A stretch of DNA of 64,000 nt, from assembly GCA_963665395.2 (NCBI GenBank), contig OY762251.1:2728001-2792000 (forward strand), read 5' to 3'. Of this stretch, positions 32,736-40,624 are shown piece after piece. Position 1 is the stretch's first letter, and each line of letters begins with the position of its first letter. The position numbers and the translations under genes were made by a program. This DNA comes from Bin87 sp963665395 (GTDB lineage: Bacteria; Chloroflexota; Dehalococcoidia; Lucifugimonadales; UBA3495). The notes under the pieces were generated by a model, which ran no database searches, was not told the DNA's origin, and saw only the letters and a list, made by a program, of their open reading frames with translations.

Positions 32736-32897
32736 CAGGGCTATCGCATATGGCCGGTTAACGCCCGTCATTCCGGCGAAAGCCGGAATCCAGTGGCCGA
32801 ATTCGTTAGCCACGTTTCAGATTCATTTACTGTTTGACCAATGGACTCCGGTTTTCGCCGGAGTGACGGGTGGGTAATTTCATATGCGATAGCCCTG
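32736..32897. mobile_element. MITE-like element, family 3 (CAGGGCTATCGCATATG termini)
   Basis: 162 bp with perfect inverted ends CAGGGCTATCGCATATG / CATATGCGATAGCCCTG and internal GTCATTCCGGCGAAAGCC and CTCCGGTTTTCGCCGG arms. CAAGGCGCTA is repeated directly on both sides, a 10 bp target duplication. The right-hand duplication includes the stop codon of the Uma2 gene at 32905, which it recreates. Confidence 0.9.
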
Positions 32898-32904
32898 CAA
32901 GGCG

Positions 32905-33510
32905 CTACCGTTCGTCCCGAGGCCGCTGGCGGTGGGCGAACAGGTCGGACAGGGGGATGGCCAGGCCGGGGAGCAACGGTGTGGTTAGCGTGTCGCCGAT
33001 GCCCAGAATGCCCCGCTCCACGTATGCGCCGTCGCGCAATTCCAGGGGCAGCGCCGTGTCGTTGCGCGGGTCGAAAATCCAGTATTCGGGAACGCCGGCC
33101 TCGGCGTACAGTTGACGTTTGCGAACCAAATCACGGTTGCGGTTGGAGGAGAGGATTTCAATTACGATGTCGGGGATGCTTCCCGCGGCGCTGATGTCCG
33201 AATCGTCGTCAGGAGCGCGCAGGAAAATGGACAGGTCCGGTATCAGAACGCGGCCGGATTCCCACGATATGATGACGACCAGCTCGCTGTACACCTCGGC
33301 GGGCGGATCCGGAAGGCCGTTCAGGTGGTTTCTGAAGTGCGTAACCAGCCCATCTTTCACAAACTGGTGAATGCGTCGGGGTCGAGGCATGATGTACAGC
33401 GCTCCGTCGTCCAGTTCCAGCCAGCGATATTCGTCGTCCTCCGGCAGATTGAGGAACTCATCAACGGACATACGCATTCCGGCGCGGAGTTTGGGTTTGG
33501 TGGTAATCAT
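32905..33510 (-). CDS. Uma2 family (DUF820, PD-(D/E)XK nuclease-like) protein, paralogue 1
   Basis: 201 residues. The restriction-endonuclease-like core is visible as IPDLSIFL (Asp), DIVIEILS (Glu) and RKRQLYAEAGVPEYWIFD. Family members are numerous in Cyanobacteria and Chloroflexota and their role is unknown. GGGAGGACACC precedes ATG 33510. The stop codon is within the target duplication of the mobile element at 32736-32897. Confidence 0.88.
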   Translation of the reverse strand: MITTKPKLRAGMRMSVDEFLNLPEDDEYRWLELDDGALYIMPRPRRIHQFVKDGLVTHFRNHLNGLPDPPAEVYSELVVIISWESGRVLIPDLSIFLRAPDDDSDISAAGSIPDIVIEILSSNRNRDLVRKRQLYAEAGVPEYWIFDPRNDTALPLELRDGAYVERGILGIGDTLTTPLLPGLAIPLSDLFAHRQRPRDER

Positions 33511-33526
33511 GGTGTCCTCCCGGCGG

Positions 33527-34123
33527 CTACTCTTCGCGGGGCGGGCGACGGCGGTGGTGAAAGATATCGGCCAGGGGGATGGTGAGGCCGGGAAGGAGCG
33601 GCGTCGTGAGCGTATCGGCGGCGGTCAGGATGCGCCGCTCCATGTATTCGCCGTCGCGCAATTCCAGTGGGAGCGCCGTGTCATGCACCGGATCGAAAAT
33701 CCAGTATTCGCGGACGCCGGCCTCGGCGTAAATACGCCGCTTGTACACCAAGTCGCGGTTGCGGTCGGAGGACAGGATTTCCACTGCGATGTCCGGCGCG
33801 CCTTCAACGTAGGACCTTACGATGCTGGCACGCTCACTGAGGATGACGACCAGGTCAGGCTCAGGCGCACGCTGCAATTCCCGGGACAGAATCGTGGTTA
33901 TATCATGGAAAAAGGCGGCCGGCGGGTCCGCGAAGGTGTTGAGGTAGTTCACTAGATGCCAAATCAGCTGACTCAGCAAAAACTGGTGGTCCGCGCTTGC
34001 AGAACCCCTGATGTACAGCGCTCCGTCGTCAAGTTCCAAGCATCCATCGGTTTCCCCCAGGGCGAGGAACTCGTCGAGGGACATCCGGATGCCGGTGCGG
34101 AGCTTGGGCTTGGCGGTGGTCAT
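33527..34123 (-). CDS. Uma2 family protein, paralogue 2
   Basis: 198 residues: EPDLVVIL, DIAVEILSSDRNRDLVYKRR and YAEAGVREYWIFDP show the nuclease-like core. The ATG at 34123 is preferred because GGGAGGTTGCC precedes it; an in-frame ATG at 34150 overlaps the upstream gene. It is more similar to paralogue 3 than to paralogue 1 at both ends (MSLDEFLALGETD, RPP(R)(E/D)E). Confidence 0.88.
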   Translation of the reverse strand: MTTAKPKLRTGIRMSLDEFLALGETDGCLELDDGALYIRGSASADHQFLLSQLIWHLVNYLNTFADPPAAFFHDITTILSRELQRAPEPDLVVILSERASIVRSYVEGAPDIAVEILSSDRNRDLVYKRRIYAEAGVREYWIFDPVHDTALPLELRDGEYMERRILTAADTLTTPLLPGLTIPLADIFHHRRRPPREE

Positions 34124-34142
34124 GGCAACCTCCCACTGGTGG

Positions 34143-34742
34143 TCACTCATCGCGGGGCGGGCGACGGCGATGCTGGAAAATGTCGGCCAACGGAATGGCG
34201 AGGCCGGGAAGAAGCGGAGTGGAGAGCGTGTCGGCGGCGGTGAGGACGGGCCGCTTCACGTAATCGCCGTCGCGCAGTTCCAGCGGCAGTACCGTATCGT
34301 TGCGGGGGTCAAAAATCCAGTATTCGCGGACGCCGGCCTCGGCGTAAATCCGTCGCTTGAACACCAGATCGTGGCTGCGGTCCGACGACAGGATTTCCAC
34401 CACAATGTCGGGGACTCCTTCAACGTATATTCTCCCGCCTACGTCATCCCGTCCGGCAAGGATGACCACGATGTCCGGCTCTACGACGCGCCGGAGTTCC
34501 GGGGATAGGATTGTGGTTATGTCCAGATGGATTTCCGCGGGTGGGATGTCGAAGGCGTCGATGTAGTCATCAAAGGGTCGGGCAATCCAGCGCATCAGGA
34601 ACTGATGGTCTTTGGTAGGCGTGCTCATAACGTACAGAACCCCGTCAAACAGCTCGAGCCGCTCGTCCGTCTCGCCGAGGGCGAGGAACTCGTCCAGGGA
34701 CATACGCATCCCGGTGCGGAGTTTGGGTTTTGCGATCACCAT
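34143..34742 (-). CDS. Uma2 family protein, paralogue 3
   Basis: 199 residues with EPDIVVILAG, DIVVEILSSDRSHDLVFKRR and AGVREYWIFDP. GGGAGGTTAGCC precedes the ATG at 34742. It is first in transcription order of the three Uma2 genes and follows a flavin oxidoreductase gene by 24 bases, so these may share a transcript. Confidence 0.88.
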   Translation of the reverse strand: MVIAKPKLRTGMRMSLDEFLALGETDERLELFDGVLYVMSTPTKDHQFLMRWIARPFDDYIDAFDIPPAEIHLDITTILSPELRRVVEPDIVVILAGRDDVGGRIYVEGVPDIVVEILSSDRSHDLVFKRRIYAEAGVREYWIFDPRNDTVLPLELRDGDYVKRPVLTAADTLSTPLLPGLAIPLADIFQHRRRPPRDE

Positions 34743-34766
34743 GGCTAACCTCCCGTCGTGTCGCAC

Positions 34767-35705
34767 TTATCCGCCCAGCGGGCCATGGAACCGAGGCAGG
34801 ATTTCCTCCCCGGCCTGTTCCAACTGCTCCATGGACTCCGTGCCGGCGCACAGCGGGCGGATGACGAACTTGAAACCGCCGGCGTCGATGTAATCCTGGA
34901 TGAAGTCGCCGATCTGCTCGGAGGTGCCGACGGCGGAGTACTCGGTGAAGTGGGCGTCGGGTCGCTGGCGCGTTACGAACTGCTCTGATTTGGCCTCGCC
35001 TTCCTTCCGGTCGTCGCAGATGTAGTAGCCGATGAGCACGCCGACGTGGTCCTCCTCGATCTCCCGCTCGTACTGCTGGGCAGTCTCGAAGACGATCTCG
35101 CGGCCGGCGCGGACCTCCTCGGGCGTGGCGCTGGACACCAGCCATCCGTCGCCGACGCGGCCCACCCGTCGGGCCGCCGCCGGGCTGCGGCCGCCGATCC
35201 ACACCGGGGGCGAGGGTTTGAGGAAGGTACGGGGGGTGACGGATACGTTGTGGGTGGTGAAGAACTCGCCCTCGTGGGTCACCCCTTCCTCCTCCCAGAG
35301 ACGGCGCATCAGCGTTATGGCTTCGTCGGTGCGGCGGGCGCGGTCGGCCTTGGGCACGCCGCAGGCTTCGTACTCGTCGGGATCCTCCTGTCCCAGGCCC
35401 ACGGCGGGGAAGAACCGGCCCTGGGAAAGCCAATCCAGAGTGGCGACCTGCTTGGCCAGCACCACCGGATTCCGTAGCGGCAATGCCAAAACGCTGGTCC
35501 CGAACTTCAGGCGGTCGGAGTAGCCGGCCACCAGGGACAGGGCGACCATGGGCTCCAGGCTGAAGCGGTCGCTGCAAATGCGGTCGCTGAGCCAGATGGA
35601 GTCGTACTCGTACCTGTCGCCCAGCTCAACCAGGGTGCGGAGAAAATTGGGGTCGTCGCCCCCCTGCCCAAATGCGCCGGGGACGTAGCCGATGGCAACG
35701 CTCAT
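34767..35705 (-). CDS. LLM-class flavin-dependent oxidoreductase
   Basis: 312 residues. The pattern is that of F420- or FMN-dependent luciferase-like enzymes: YDSIWLSDRICSDRFSLEP, LKFGTSVLALPLRNPVVLAKQVATLD, GRFFPAVGLGQEDPDEYEACG, RTDEAITLMRRLW and PPVWIGGRSPAAARRVGRVGDGW. AAGGAGG precedes ATG 35705. The cofactor type (FMN or F420) cannot be told. It differs from the LLM protein at 28676 in length and motifs, so the two are not recent duplicates. Confidence 0.88.
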   Translation of the reverse strand: MSVAIGYVPGAFGQGGDDPNFLRTLVELGDRYEYDSIWLSDRICSDRFSLEPMVALSLVAGYSDRLKFGTSVLALPLRNPVVLAKQVATLDWLSQGRFFPAVGLGQEDPDEYEACGVPKADRARRTDEAITLMRRLWEEEGVTHEGEFFTTHNVSVTPRTFLKPSPPVWIGGRSPAAARRVGRVGDGWLVSSATPEEVRAGREIVFETAQQYEREIEEDHVGVLIGYYICDDRKEGEAKSEQFVTRQRPDAHFTEYSAVGTSEQIGDFIQDYIDAGGFKFVIRPLCAGTESMEQLEQAGEEILPRFHGPLGG

Positions 35706-35710
35706 GATGG

Positions 35711-36061
35711 TTAGCCTCCTTGGGGGTTGTTGTTAGTCGATTCCAGAGCGGCGATAAGAGGCGGCAAAAACTCTGTGACTATCCGGTACACGGTCAACAA
35801 GTCGACATTGTAATAGTCGTGCACTAAGTGATTCCGTGTGCCTCTAACCCGATGCCAGAGGATGCCCGGATACCGCCGCAGTGTCTCCGGAGCGCACTTG
35901 CTGGCGGCTTCTCCGACCACCGCTACCAGGTAAAAGATACCCAGTTGCAGTTGGCGGTTAGCGGAGAACTCCTCAAAGCTGGTGTTGCCCAACGTTGCGA
36001 TGGCCTCCCGGGAATACTGGGCCATATCGACAATCCGTTCCGGATCAGTGCGGCCGTTCAT
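35711..36061 (-). CDS. hepT: HepT-like HEPN ribonuclease toxin
   Basis: 116 residues. The RX4HXY motif of HepT is intact as Arg76-NHLV-His81-D-Tyr83. The rest (IFYLVAVVGEAASKCAPETLRRYPGILWHRVRGTR) fits the four-helix HepT/DUF86 family, an RNase usually neutralised by AMPylation at the motif's Tyr by its MntA partner. The partner gene upstream overlaps it by 17 bases. Confidence 0.88.
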   Translation of the reverse strand: MNGRTDPERIVDMAQYSREAIATLGNTSFEEFSANRQLQLGIFYLVAVVGEAASKCAPETLRRYPGILWHRVRGTRNHLVHDYYNVDLLTVYRIVTEFLPPLIAALESTNNNPQGG

Positions 36062-36647
36062 AATGCGCTTCCGCTATTTTCCGCATCTTGGCGCCCCATT
36101 CGGTTTCAGGAGTTCCAACGCTGTGGACATCCACAGAACAGCCCAGGATCTCGCCGAGCTCGTCGCCCATGCCGAATATATTCCAGCCCACTATGGCGTC
36201 CGGCTCGAACTCGGCGAGGAAATCAACGTCGGCATAATTAGTGACAGATTCCCGCAGAGGGCGGGGCAGCTTGGCCAACCAACGGATTTTTTTGCGCTTG
36301 CAGAACTCGGCGATTTTGTCCTTGGGCAACGGAACGTCGATGTAATCGGCCCGGTCATAGACGATGCCCGACTCGCCCGGCCCGTAGCCCAGGTACATCT
36401 CCCGCAGGTACAGGTGCAGGTCGATTTTGCGGCCCAGGATGCCGGCTATTGCTTCCTCCATCGCCGCCAGCTTGGACAGCGGCGGCACGTCGGCCGGGTT
36501 GAACTCAATCAGCAGGGCCGCTTCGCTGTCGGCGTCCGGGCCGACGCGCAAGGGTTCGTACAGCCAGGTCAGGCGGCGGACGCTATGCTGCTGGCAGAAG
36601 GCGGCGATGGCTTCTTTTTGCGCGGCGGTGGTTTCACGGTTGCTCAT
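36045..36647 (-). CDS. Double, degenerate MntA-like nucleotidyltransferase (HepT partner)
   Basis: 200 residues made of two MNT-like halves (about 14-80 and 112-176). Each begins with (A/E)FCxxxxIRxL-type and ends with an LGxx(I/V)D(L/V)H strand, as in MntA. The GS motif expected after the first helix is missing in both (LYEPLRVGP, LPRPLRESV). The first half has lost the DxD (SEAALL), whereas the second keeps Asp140/Asp142 (ADVDFL). It overlaps hepT and so should be its antitoxin, but AMPylation by this protein looks doubtful. The start at 36647 follows GGGGGAACTAGC. Confidence 0.7.
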   Translation of the reverse strand: MSNRETTAAQKEAIAAFCQQHSVRRLTWLYEPLRVGPDADSEAALLIEFNPADVPPLSKLAAMEEAIAGILGRKIDLHLYLREMYLGYGPGESGIVYDRADYIDVPLPKDKIAEFCKRKKIRWLAKLPRPLRESVTNYADVDFLAEFEPDAIVGWNIFGMGDELGEILGCSVDVHSVGTPETEWGAKMRKIAEAHYERPH

Positions 36648-36714
36648 GCTAGTTCCCCCGGCGCAAGGTTGCGCTGACGCCATTGTAGCAAACGAGAGTA
36701 CACCCTCACCCCAA

Positions 36715-36737
36715 CCCTCTCCCGTCAAGGGAGAGGG
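36715..36737. repeat. CCCTCTCCC palindrome forming the 3' end of the epimerase gene
   Basis: Perfect 9 bp inverted repeat, same family as 352-374. On the reverse strand it encodes the last residues (PLP) and the stop codon of the gene at 36725-37678, so it either replaced the original C-terminus or was built into it. Confidence 0.75.
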
Positions 36738-37678
36738 GGTATTGGTTCCAGCCCGGCCTCGGCGCGGGCGTCGTTGATGTGGTCAAGCACGCGCATCCGC
36801 AAGGGCGGCAGTTCGTAGCCCAGGTCGGCCATCATGCGGCTGTTGTCCACCAGATAGACGTGGGGCACCGGACGCTCGCCGGTGGTGATGCTGGCGTCGG
36901 GGATGTAGGAGCGCACGATGTCGGCCACGTCGGCTATCGTCGCCAGCTCGCCGCCGCTGATGTAGATGTGGTGGTTCAGGGCGTCGGCCAGGGCGACGCG
37001 GACGAAGATCTCGGCGGCGTCCTCGGCGTGGATCATGGGCGACGCTTCCATGGGGTCGAAGTCCATGCTGACGGGCTGGCCGACGGCCGGCAGCGACATC
37101 ATCAGGCCGCCAATCATACCCGTCATGCCGGTTACGCGCCCGTGACCGAACACCGTGCAGATGCGGACGCCGCGGATGTCCAGCCCGTGCAGCGTGCGGT
37201 AGCGCGCGGCGGCGAAGTCGTTGACCGCCTTGGTCATGCCATAGACGTTGATGGGCGCCGGCAGGTCGTCCTCAATCAAGGGCCGGTCGCCGAAGGTGTC
37301 CTGCACGCCGTACACCGCGATGCTGCTGGCATACACCACGCGGCGGATGTTGCCCCAGCGGGCGGCCTCAAAGATGTTGTTGGTGCCGTCGATGTTGACG
37401 GCCATGCCGGTGGCCGGGCGATCCTCGGTGTCCGGCGGCAGCAGGGCGGCCATGTGGATGATGCGGTCAACGTCGTGGCGGTTGACGGCCTCCAGGATGT
37501 GGTCCAAGCGGGTCACGTCGCCCCGGTAGATGGCGATGCGGTCCAGTCCGCCATAGGCGGACAGGTTGGCCCGGGGCGGCGCCAGGTCGAAGCAGACCAC
37601 CTCCTCGCCGCGTTCCACCAGCTTGCGGATGATGCGGTTGCCGATAAACCCGGTGCCGCCGGTAACCATCACGGACAT
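36725..37678 (-). CDS. NAD-dependent epimerase/dehydratase family protein
   Basis: 317 residues, an extended short-chain dehydrogenase: VTGGTGFIGNRII at the N-terminus binds NAD(P), IHMAALLPP and VYASSIAVYG follow, and the catalytic pair is in YGMTKAVNDFAA (Tyr/Lys). Related proteins act on nucleotide sugars or other ketone/alcohol substrates; the specific one is unknown. AGGAGGTCTCGCA precedes the ATG. The C-terminal residues and stop codon lie in a dispersed palindrome. Confidence 0.88.
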   Translation of the reverse strand: MSVMVTGGTGFIGNRIIRKLVERGEEVVCFDLAPPRANLSAYGGLDRIAIYRGDVTRLDHILEAVNRHDVDRIIHMAALLPPDTEDRPATGMAVNIDGTNNIFEAARWGNIRRVVYASSIAVYGVQDTFGDRPLIEDDLPAPINVYGMTKAVNDFAAARYRTLHGLDIRGVRICTVFGHGRVTGMTGMIGGLMMSLPAVGQPVSMDFDPMEASPMIHAEDAAEIFVRVALADALNHHIYISGGELATIADVADIVRSYIPDASITTGERPVPHVYLVDNSRMMADLGYELPPLRMRVLDHINDARAEAGLEPIPPLP

Positions 37679-37767
37679 TGCGAGACCTCCTGTGTTGACA
37701 TAATCGTGCGTTTCCCCGATGCGCGCGCCATTTAGAATGAGCGGGGAACGTATGCGTGGATTTTAGT

Positions 37768-38052
37768 ATGCCAGAATCGTTATTGAGTCTGCTGAAGTCG
37801 GCTGCGGCGATCATGCGGTTGTTGCCGCGCCGACTGGCGGTTATTTTCGGCGTAGGCGTCAGCACAGAAATCTTGATGCTGGGTTGCGCCTTGATTCTGC
37901 GCGCATTCGTTGGCGATGTGCCCGACCCCACGCTTCGCTTGTTTCTGGCCGCTCCGTTCTACGCCACGCTGGTGTTGGGGACGGTTATCGTGGGCGTGGT
38001 CATGCTTCTGCTGTTGGTTGCCCTGGCCGACTGGCTGGGCGGCGACCGGTGA
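37768..38052 (+). CDS. Small two-helix membrane protein, overlapping a convergent gene
   Basis: 94 residues. Two hydrophobic segments, LAVIFGVGVSTEILMLGCALIL and LVLGTVIVGVVMLLLLVALA, suggest a hairpin in the membrane. I do not recognise it. Its 3' end overlaps the convergent gene at 38000-38341 by 53 bases; a similar pair exists at 39020-39268/39236-39619. A GTG 12 bases upstream is also possible as a start. Confidence 0.55.
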   Translation: MPESLLSLLKSAAAIMRLLPRRLAVIFGVGVSTEILMLGCALILRAFVGDVPDPTLRLFLAAPFYATLVLGTVIVGVVMLLLLVALADWLGGDR

Positions 38053-38341
38053 ACCACTGCTTGACTAGGCTGGCAATCAGGTAGGTCGCCGCAAATATCC
38101 AGGCTATCGCCGCCAGAAGCATTATGGCGACGCCGGCGGTCACCGCGGCGAGGTTGGGGGCGTTAGGCGCAAGGTAAGCGCCCAGGGCCACTATCACCAG
38201 GCCAATAGCGGCTACTCCCCCGATGATGAACACGGCGGGCATCAACCAATCATTGCCGGACGCTTCCATCGCCTCGGACGGAGCGCCGGCCGCCAACCCG
38301 CTTGCCGTTATCTCGCCGCTCTGCGTTTCATGCCTCGCCAT
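38000..38341 (-). CDS. Small two-helix membrane protein
   Basis: 113 residues. After a 30-residue polar N-terminus come LMPAVFIIGGVAAIGLVIVALGAYL and VTAGVAIMLLAAIAWIFAATYLIASL, then a basic tail (VKQWFTGRRP). The protein at 39236-39619 shares this plan, including LGAY after the first helix and a W-x-x-x-R-R/K-R tail. Convergent with and overlapping 37768-38052. Confidence 0.55.
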   Translation of the reverse strand: MARHETQSGEITASGLAAGAPSEAMEASGNDWLMPAVFIIGGVAAIGLVIVALGAYLAPNAPNLAAVTAGVAIMLLAAIAWIFAATYLIASLVKQWFTGRRPASRPGQPTAEA

Positions 38342-38442
38342 GGCGCGCTCCGCTCCGCATCTCGGTGCCAATGTGTGATGCTCGTACAGGCAGCATTATA
38401 ACATCGGGATCCCATCCCCTACCCTGCTGGCCAGCCCGGGTG

Positions 38443-38598
38443 CAGGGCCTTTCGATTTTCATATTTGTCATTGCGAGCGTAGCGAAGCAATCTCGTCGCG
38501 GCGCTGACGGCTAACCACAAACGGGTCTGTTCCAACGACGAGATTGCCATCCGTCAGAGGCGGACTGCGCTCCTCGCAATGACAACCGAAAGACCCTG
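38443..38598. mobile_element. MITE-like element, family 5
   Basis: 156 bp from CAGGGCCTTTCGATTTTC to GACAACCGAAAGACCCTG. GCCCGGGTG is repeated directly on both sides (9 bp). It is inverted relative to the copies at 25968 and 50181. Confidence 0.9.
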
Positions 38599-38678
38599 GC
38601 CCGGGTGTCGCCGGCTTGCCGGCGGCTGCCCCATGGCAATGTTGCGCCGGATGGCTGCTATCAACTCAGCGTCCGGCG

Positions 38679-38969
38679 CTACCGAGGACGGTTGGCGTAT
38701 CCGTAACCGCCGAAGGCGCCGGCAACCAGCCCGCTGATGCCGGAGAGGATGTATCCGAGCAAGCCGGCCTGCTGGTAGATGGTCAGAAAGACGATGATGG
38801 AAACTACGGCCAGGATGACGGCTATCACCAACAAGAAGGATCGGCGCCGCGTTCTTTTCCGTCTGTCGTATTCGCGCTGGGATTGGCGGTCGGCGCGCGC
38901 GAGTTCACGACTTCTTTAAGCGATGATTTCCGCAACATGGTCTATGGTTCCATGGGAATCGGTGGGCAT
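38679..38969 (-). pseudogene. Small membrane-protein gene with an in-frame stop
   Basis: ATG 38969 is preceded by GGGAGG. The frame reads MPTDSHGTIDHVAEIIA, meets TAA at codon 18, and then continues for 78 codons with a basic stretch (REYDRRKRTRRR), a helix FLLVIAVILAVVSIIVFLTI and a glycine-rich second segment (GYILSGISGLVAGAFGG) to a TAG at 38679. An alternative is an ATG in another frame with a slip in the CGCGCGCG run. Either way the present sequence does not give one full product. Confidence 0.5.
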
Positions 38970-39007
38970 AATGCCTCCCGTCTGGAATGAGGCGCGAGAA
39001 TGCGGAC

Positions 39008-39013
39008 TATAAT
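39008..39013 (+). promoter_or_regulatory. TATAAT box immediately before a start codon (leaderless gene candidate)
   Basis: TATAAT lies only six bases before ATG 39020, so a transcript started from it would be nearly or fully leaderless. No ribosome-binding site is present there. A matching -35 box is not obvious. Confidence 0.45.
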
Positions 39014-39019
39014 TACGGC

Positions 39020-39268
39020 ATGGCTCAAGCAGTGCAAATTTTGCTGGAACTGATACCGCCCGGCCGGTTGGCGTCCGAGGCGCTGCTGCTACTGATTTCC
39101 GCCGGGGTTGTTCGCTATTTGTCGCCAGTCGTAACGTCGTCGCTGGGCGATGACTTTCCGTATCCGAAAATAGCCAAGTGGGTCAGGGCGGCTTTTGGCG
39201 CCGGTCTTTCCTGCCTAATCGCGCTTTGGCTCGTGTCAATCGTAATTCGCTATCTGTTGTTCTCCTGA
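39020..39268 (+). CDS. Small two-helix membrane protein, overlapping a convergent gene
   Basis: 82 residues with LASEALLLLISAGVVRYL and a second helix FGAGLSCLIALWLVSIVIRYLL. Unknown family. An in-frame ATG at 38987 would extend it by 11 residues, but the TATAAT box favours 39020. The 3' end overlaps the convergent gene at 39236-39619 by 33 bases, mirroring the pair 1.2 kb upstream. Confidence 0.5.
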   Translation: MAQAVQILLELIPPGRLASEALLLLISAGVVRYLSPVVTSSLGDDFPYPKIAKWVRAAFGAGLSCLIALWLVSIVIRYLLFS

Positions 39269-39619
39269 CTCGGACGCGCCGTGTCGTTTGGCCCGCCACC
39301 ATTTGACGCTGCCGATAATTACGGCCCCTGCCGTATAGAAAACAGCTGCGCCGAAAACCAGCATCGCCAGGGCAAAGACTGCCATGGCGCCGGCCGCCAT
39401 GTAGTCATGCCCGGTGTACGCGCCCAAGTACACAAATGCGAGGGCGCCCAAGGCGATGATGCTGGAGAGGATAACGGTCCGGTTCAGGGTCATGGACAAG
39501 TCAAAAGTGACCTTGCCAAACTCCTGAAACCACCCGTCGTCTCGACCGGACGACGCGGATTCCGCGGACGCCGGCGCGTTCTGCGCCGCCCCGCCCCTTT
39601 GAATACCTCGCCTGGCCAC
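39236..39619 (-). CDS. Small two-helix membrane protein, paralogue of 38000-38341
   Basis: 127 residues from a GTG at 39619 (GGAG seven bases upstream). A polar, serine-rich N-terminus is followed by VILSSIIALGALAFVYLGAY, AMAVFALAMLVFGAAVFYTAGAV and the basic tail VKWWRAKRHG. Helix order, LGAY and the tail match the protein at 38000-38341, which suggests a duplicated gene pair. Function unknown. Confidence 0.55.
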   Translation of the reverse strand: MARRGIQRGGAAQNAPASAESASSGRDDGWFQEFGKVTFDLSMTLNRTVILSSIIALGALAFVYLGAYTGHDYMAAGAMAVFALAMLVFGAAVFYTAGAVIIGSVKWWRAKRHGASESGEQQIANYD

Positions 39620-39763
39620 GATACGCTCCAAACTCAAAACAGATCCAAAACTTTACTATCCGGGCTATTATAGCATCGCGCAGCTGCTTTAAGCGCAAAT
39701 CGGGTGCCGTGCTTCCCGTCTGCCGGGCGGTCACCCGATGGGCGATAATATGCCGATACGCTG

Positions 39764-40531
39764 CTAATTGGCGCCGCTGAATCGGAAGCGGGCTAATCTA
39801 CGCTTTTCCGAGGTTTCTTTGGAAGCGGCGCGGAGTTTGGCATAGTCTCCGCAAGTGATACGGTGTACACACGCCGGTCCATCGTATGCAAACGGTGAAA
39901 TATCTTTGGCGGTGGGTTCGCTGTCACCCTTGCGGGAGTTACACTCGGGACAGAGCAATTGAAGGTTCTCCAGAACCACTTGGCCGCCACGACTTCGCGG
40001 GTCAATCTCGTCCATCGTCAGCTCCTCCGGCGAGGACTTCACAGCGTGACATCGGTTGCAGACCAAGCCCTGTTTCCACGCGAGCAACCTTTTCCTCTTA
40101 AATTTCCGGGTGTCTTTGACCCAACGCTCTACTACGACGAAGGGAACCTCGCGAGCGTTAATTTGAACACGACACTGGTTCTTCATGTCTTCCAAGAGGT
40201 CGTCGACGCTGGAGTATTTTGTGCCATCAATCAAGCGTGCCAACCTCGCAACAAACGGTGCTGTGATTTTTCCGAACGACCTCGCCAACTCTAGCCAGTC
40301 GGATTGCACTTGCTCATGTCGGTATTCTGCTCCGTTGCGCGTCAGATCACCCAAACGGAGGCTTCCCGAGCTTGTCCCATCGTTTTCGGGCAAATGCAGC
40401 GTAGGTTGGCTTTTTTTGCCACAGTCCTGGCACGTCTTGACCGTCACGTATCCGGTTTTGTAACTTTGATCCCATTCAGGCTCTCCATAATTGTGAACTA
40501 TTCGGATGTCATGCATTTTGTTTATGAACAT
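39764..40531 (-). CDS. HNH endonuclease-domain protein with N-terminal zinc-ribbon-like segment
   Basis: 255 residues. Near the C-terminus CNRCHAVKSSPEELTMDEIDPRSRGG and LENLQLLCPECNSRKGD form an HNH core with two CxxC pairs, where the usual first His is Glu-Ile-Asp. The N-terminus has CQDCGKKSQPTLH, a single zinc-knuckle-like pair. The start at 40531 follows GGAGGGAACC. Next to a large DNA methylase gene on the same strand, so a restriction or defence role is plausible. Confidence 0.72.
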   Translation of the reverse strand: MFINKMHDIRIVHNYGEPEWDQSYKTGYVTVKTCQDCGKKSQPTLHLPENDGTSSGSLRLGDLTRNGAEYRHEQVQSDWLELARSFGKITAPFVARLARLIDGTKYSSVDDLLEDMKNQCRVQINAREVPFVVVERWVKDTRKFKRKRLLAWKQGLVCNRCHAVKSSPEELTMDEIDPRSRGGQVVLENLQLLCPECNSRKGDSEPTAKDISPFAYDGPACVHRITCGDYAKLRAASKETSEKRRLARFRFSGAN

Positions 40532-40624
40532 GGTTCCCTCCAATGCCCTAGGAAACATCCAAAATCTGCTCCCGCTACTCCTCAGTATTTATTGTAGCGT
40601 CTCGCAGCCGTGTCGTCCCTACCC

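Noticed and set aside
38616..38990. 124-codon forward open frame
   Set aside because: It is opposite the better supported reverse membrane-protein remnant and has a polar, random composition.
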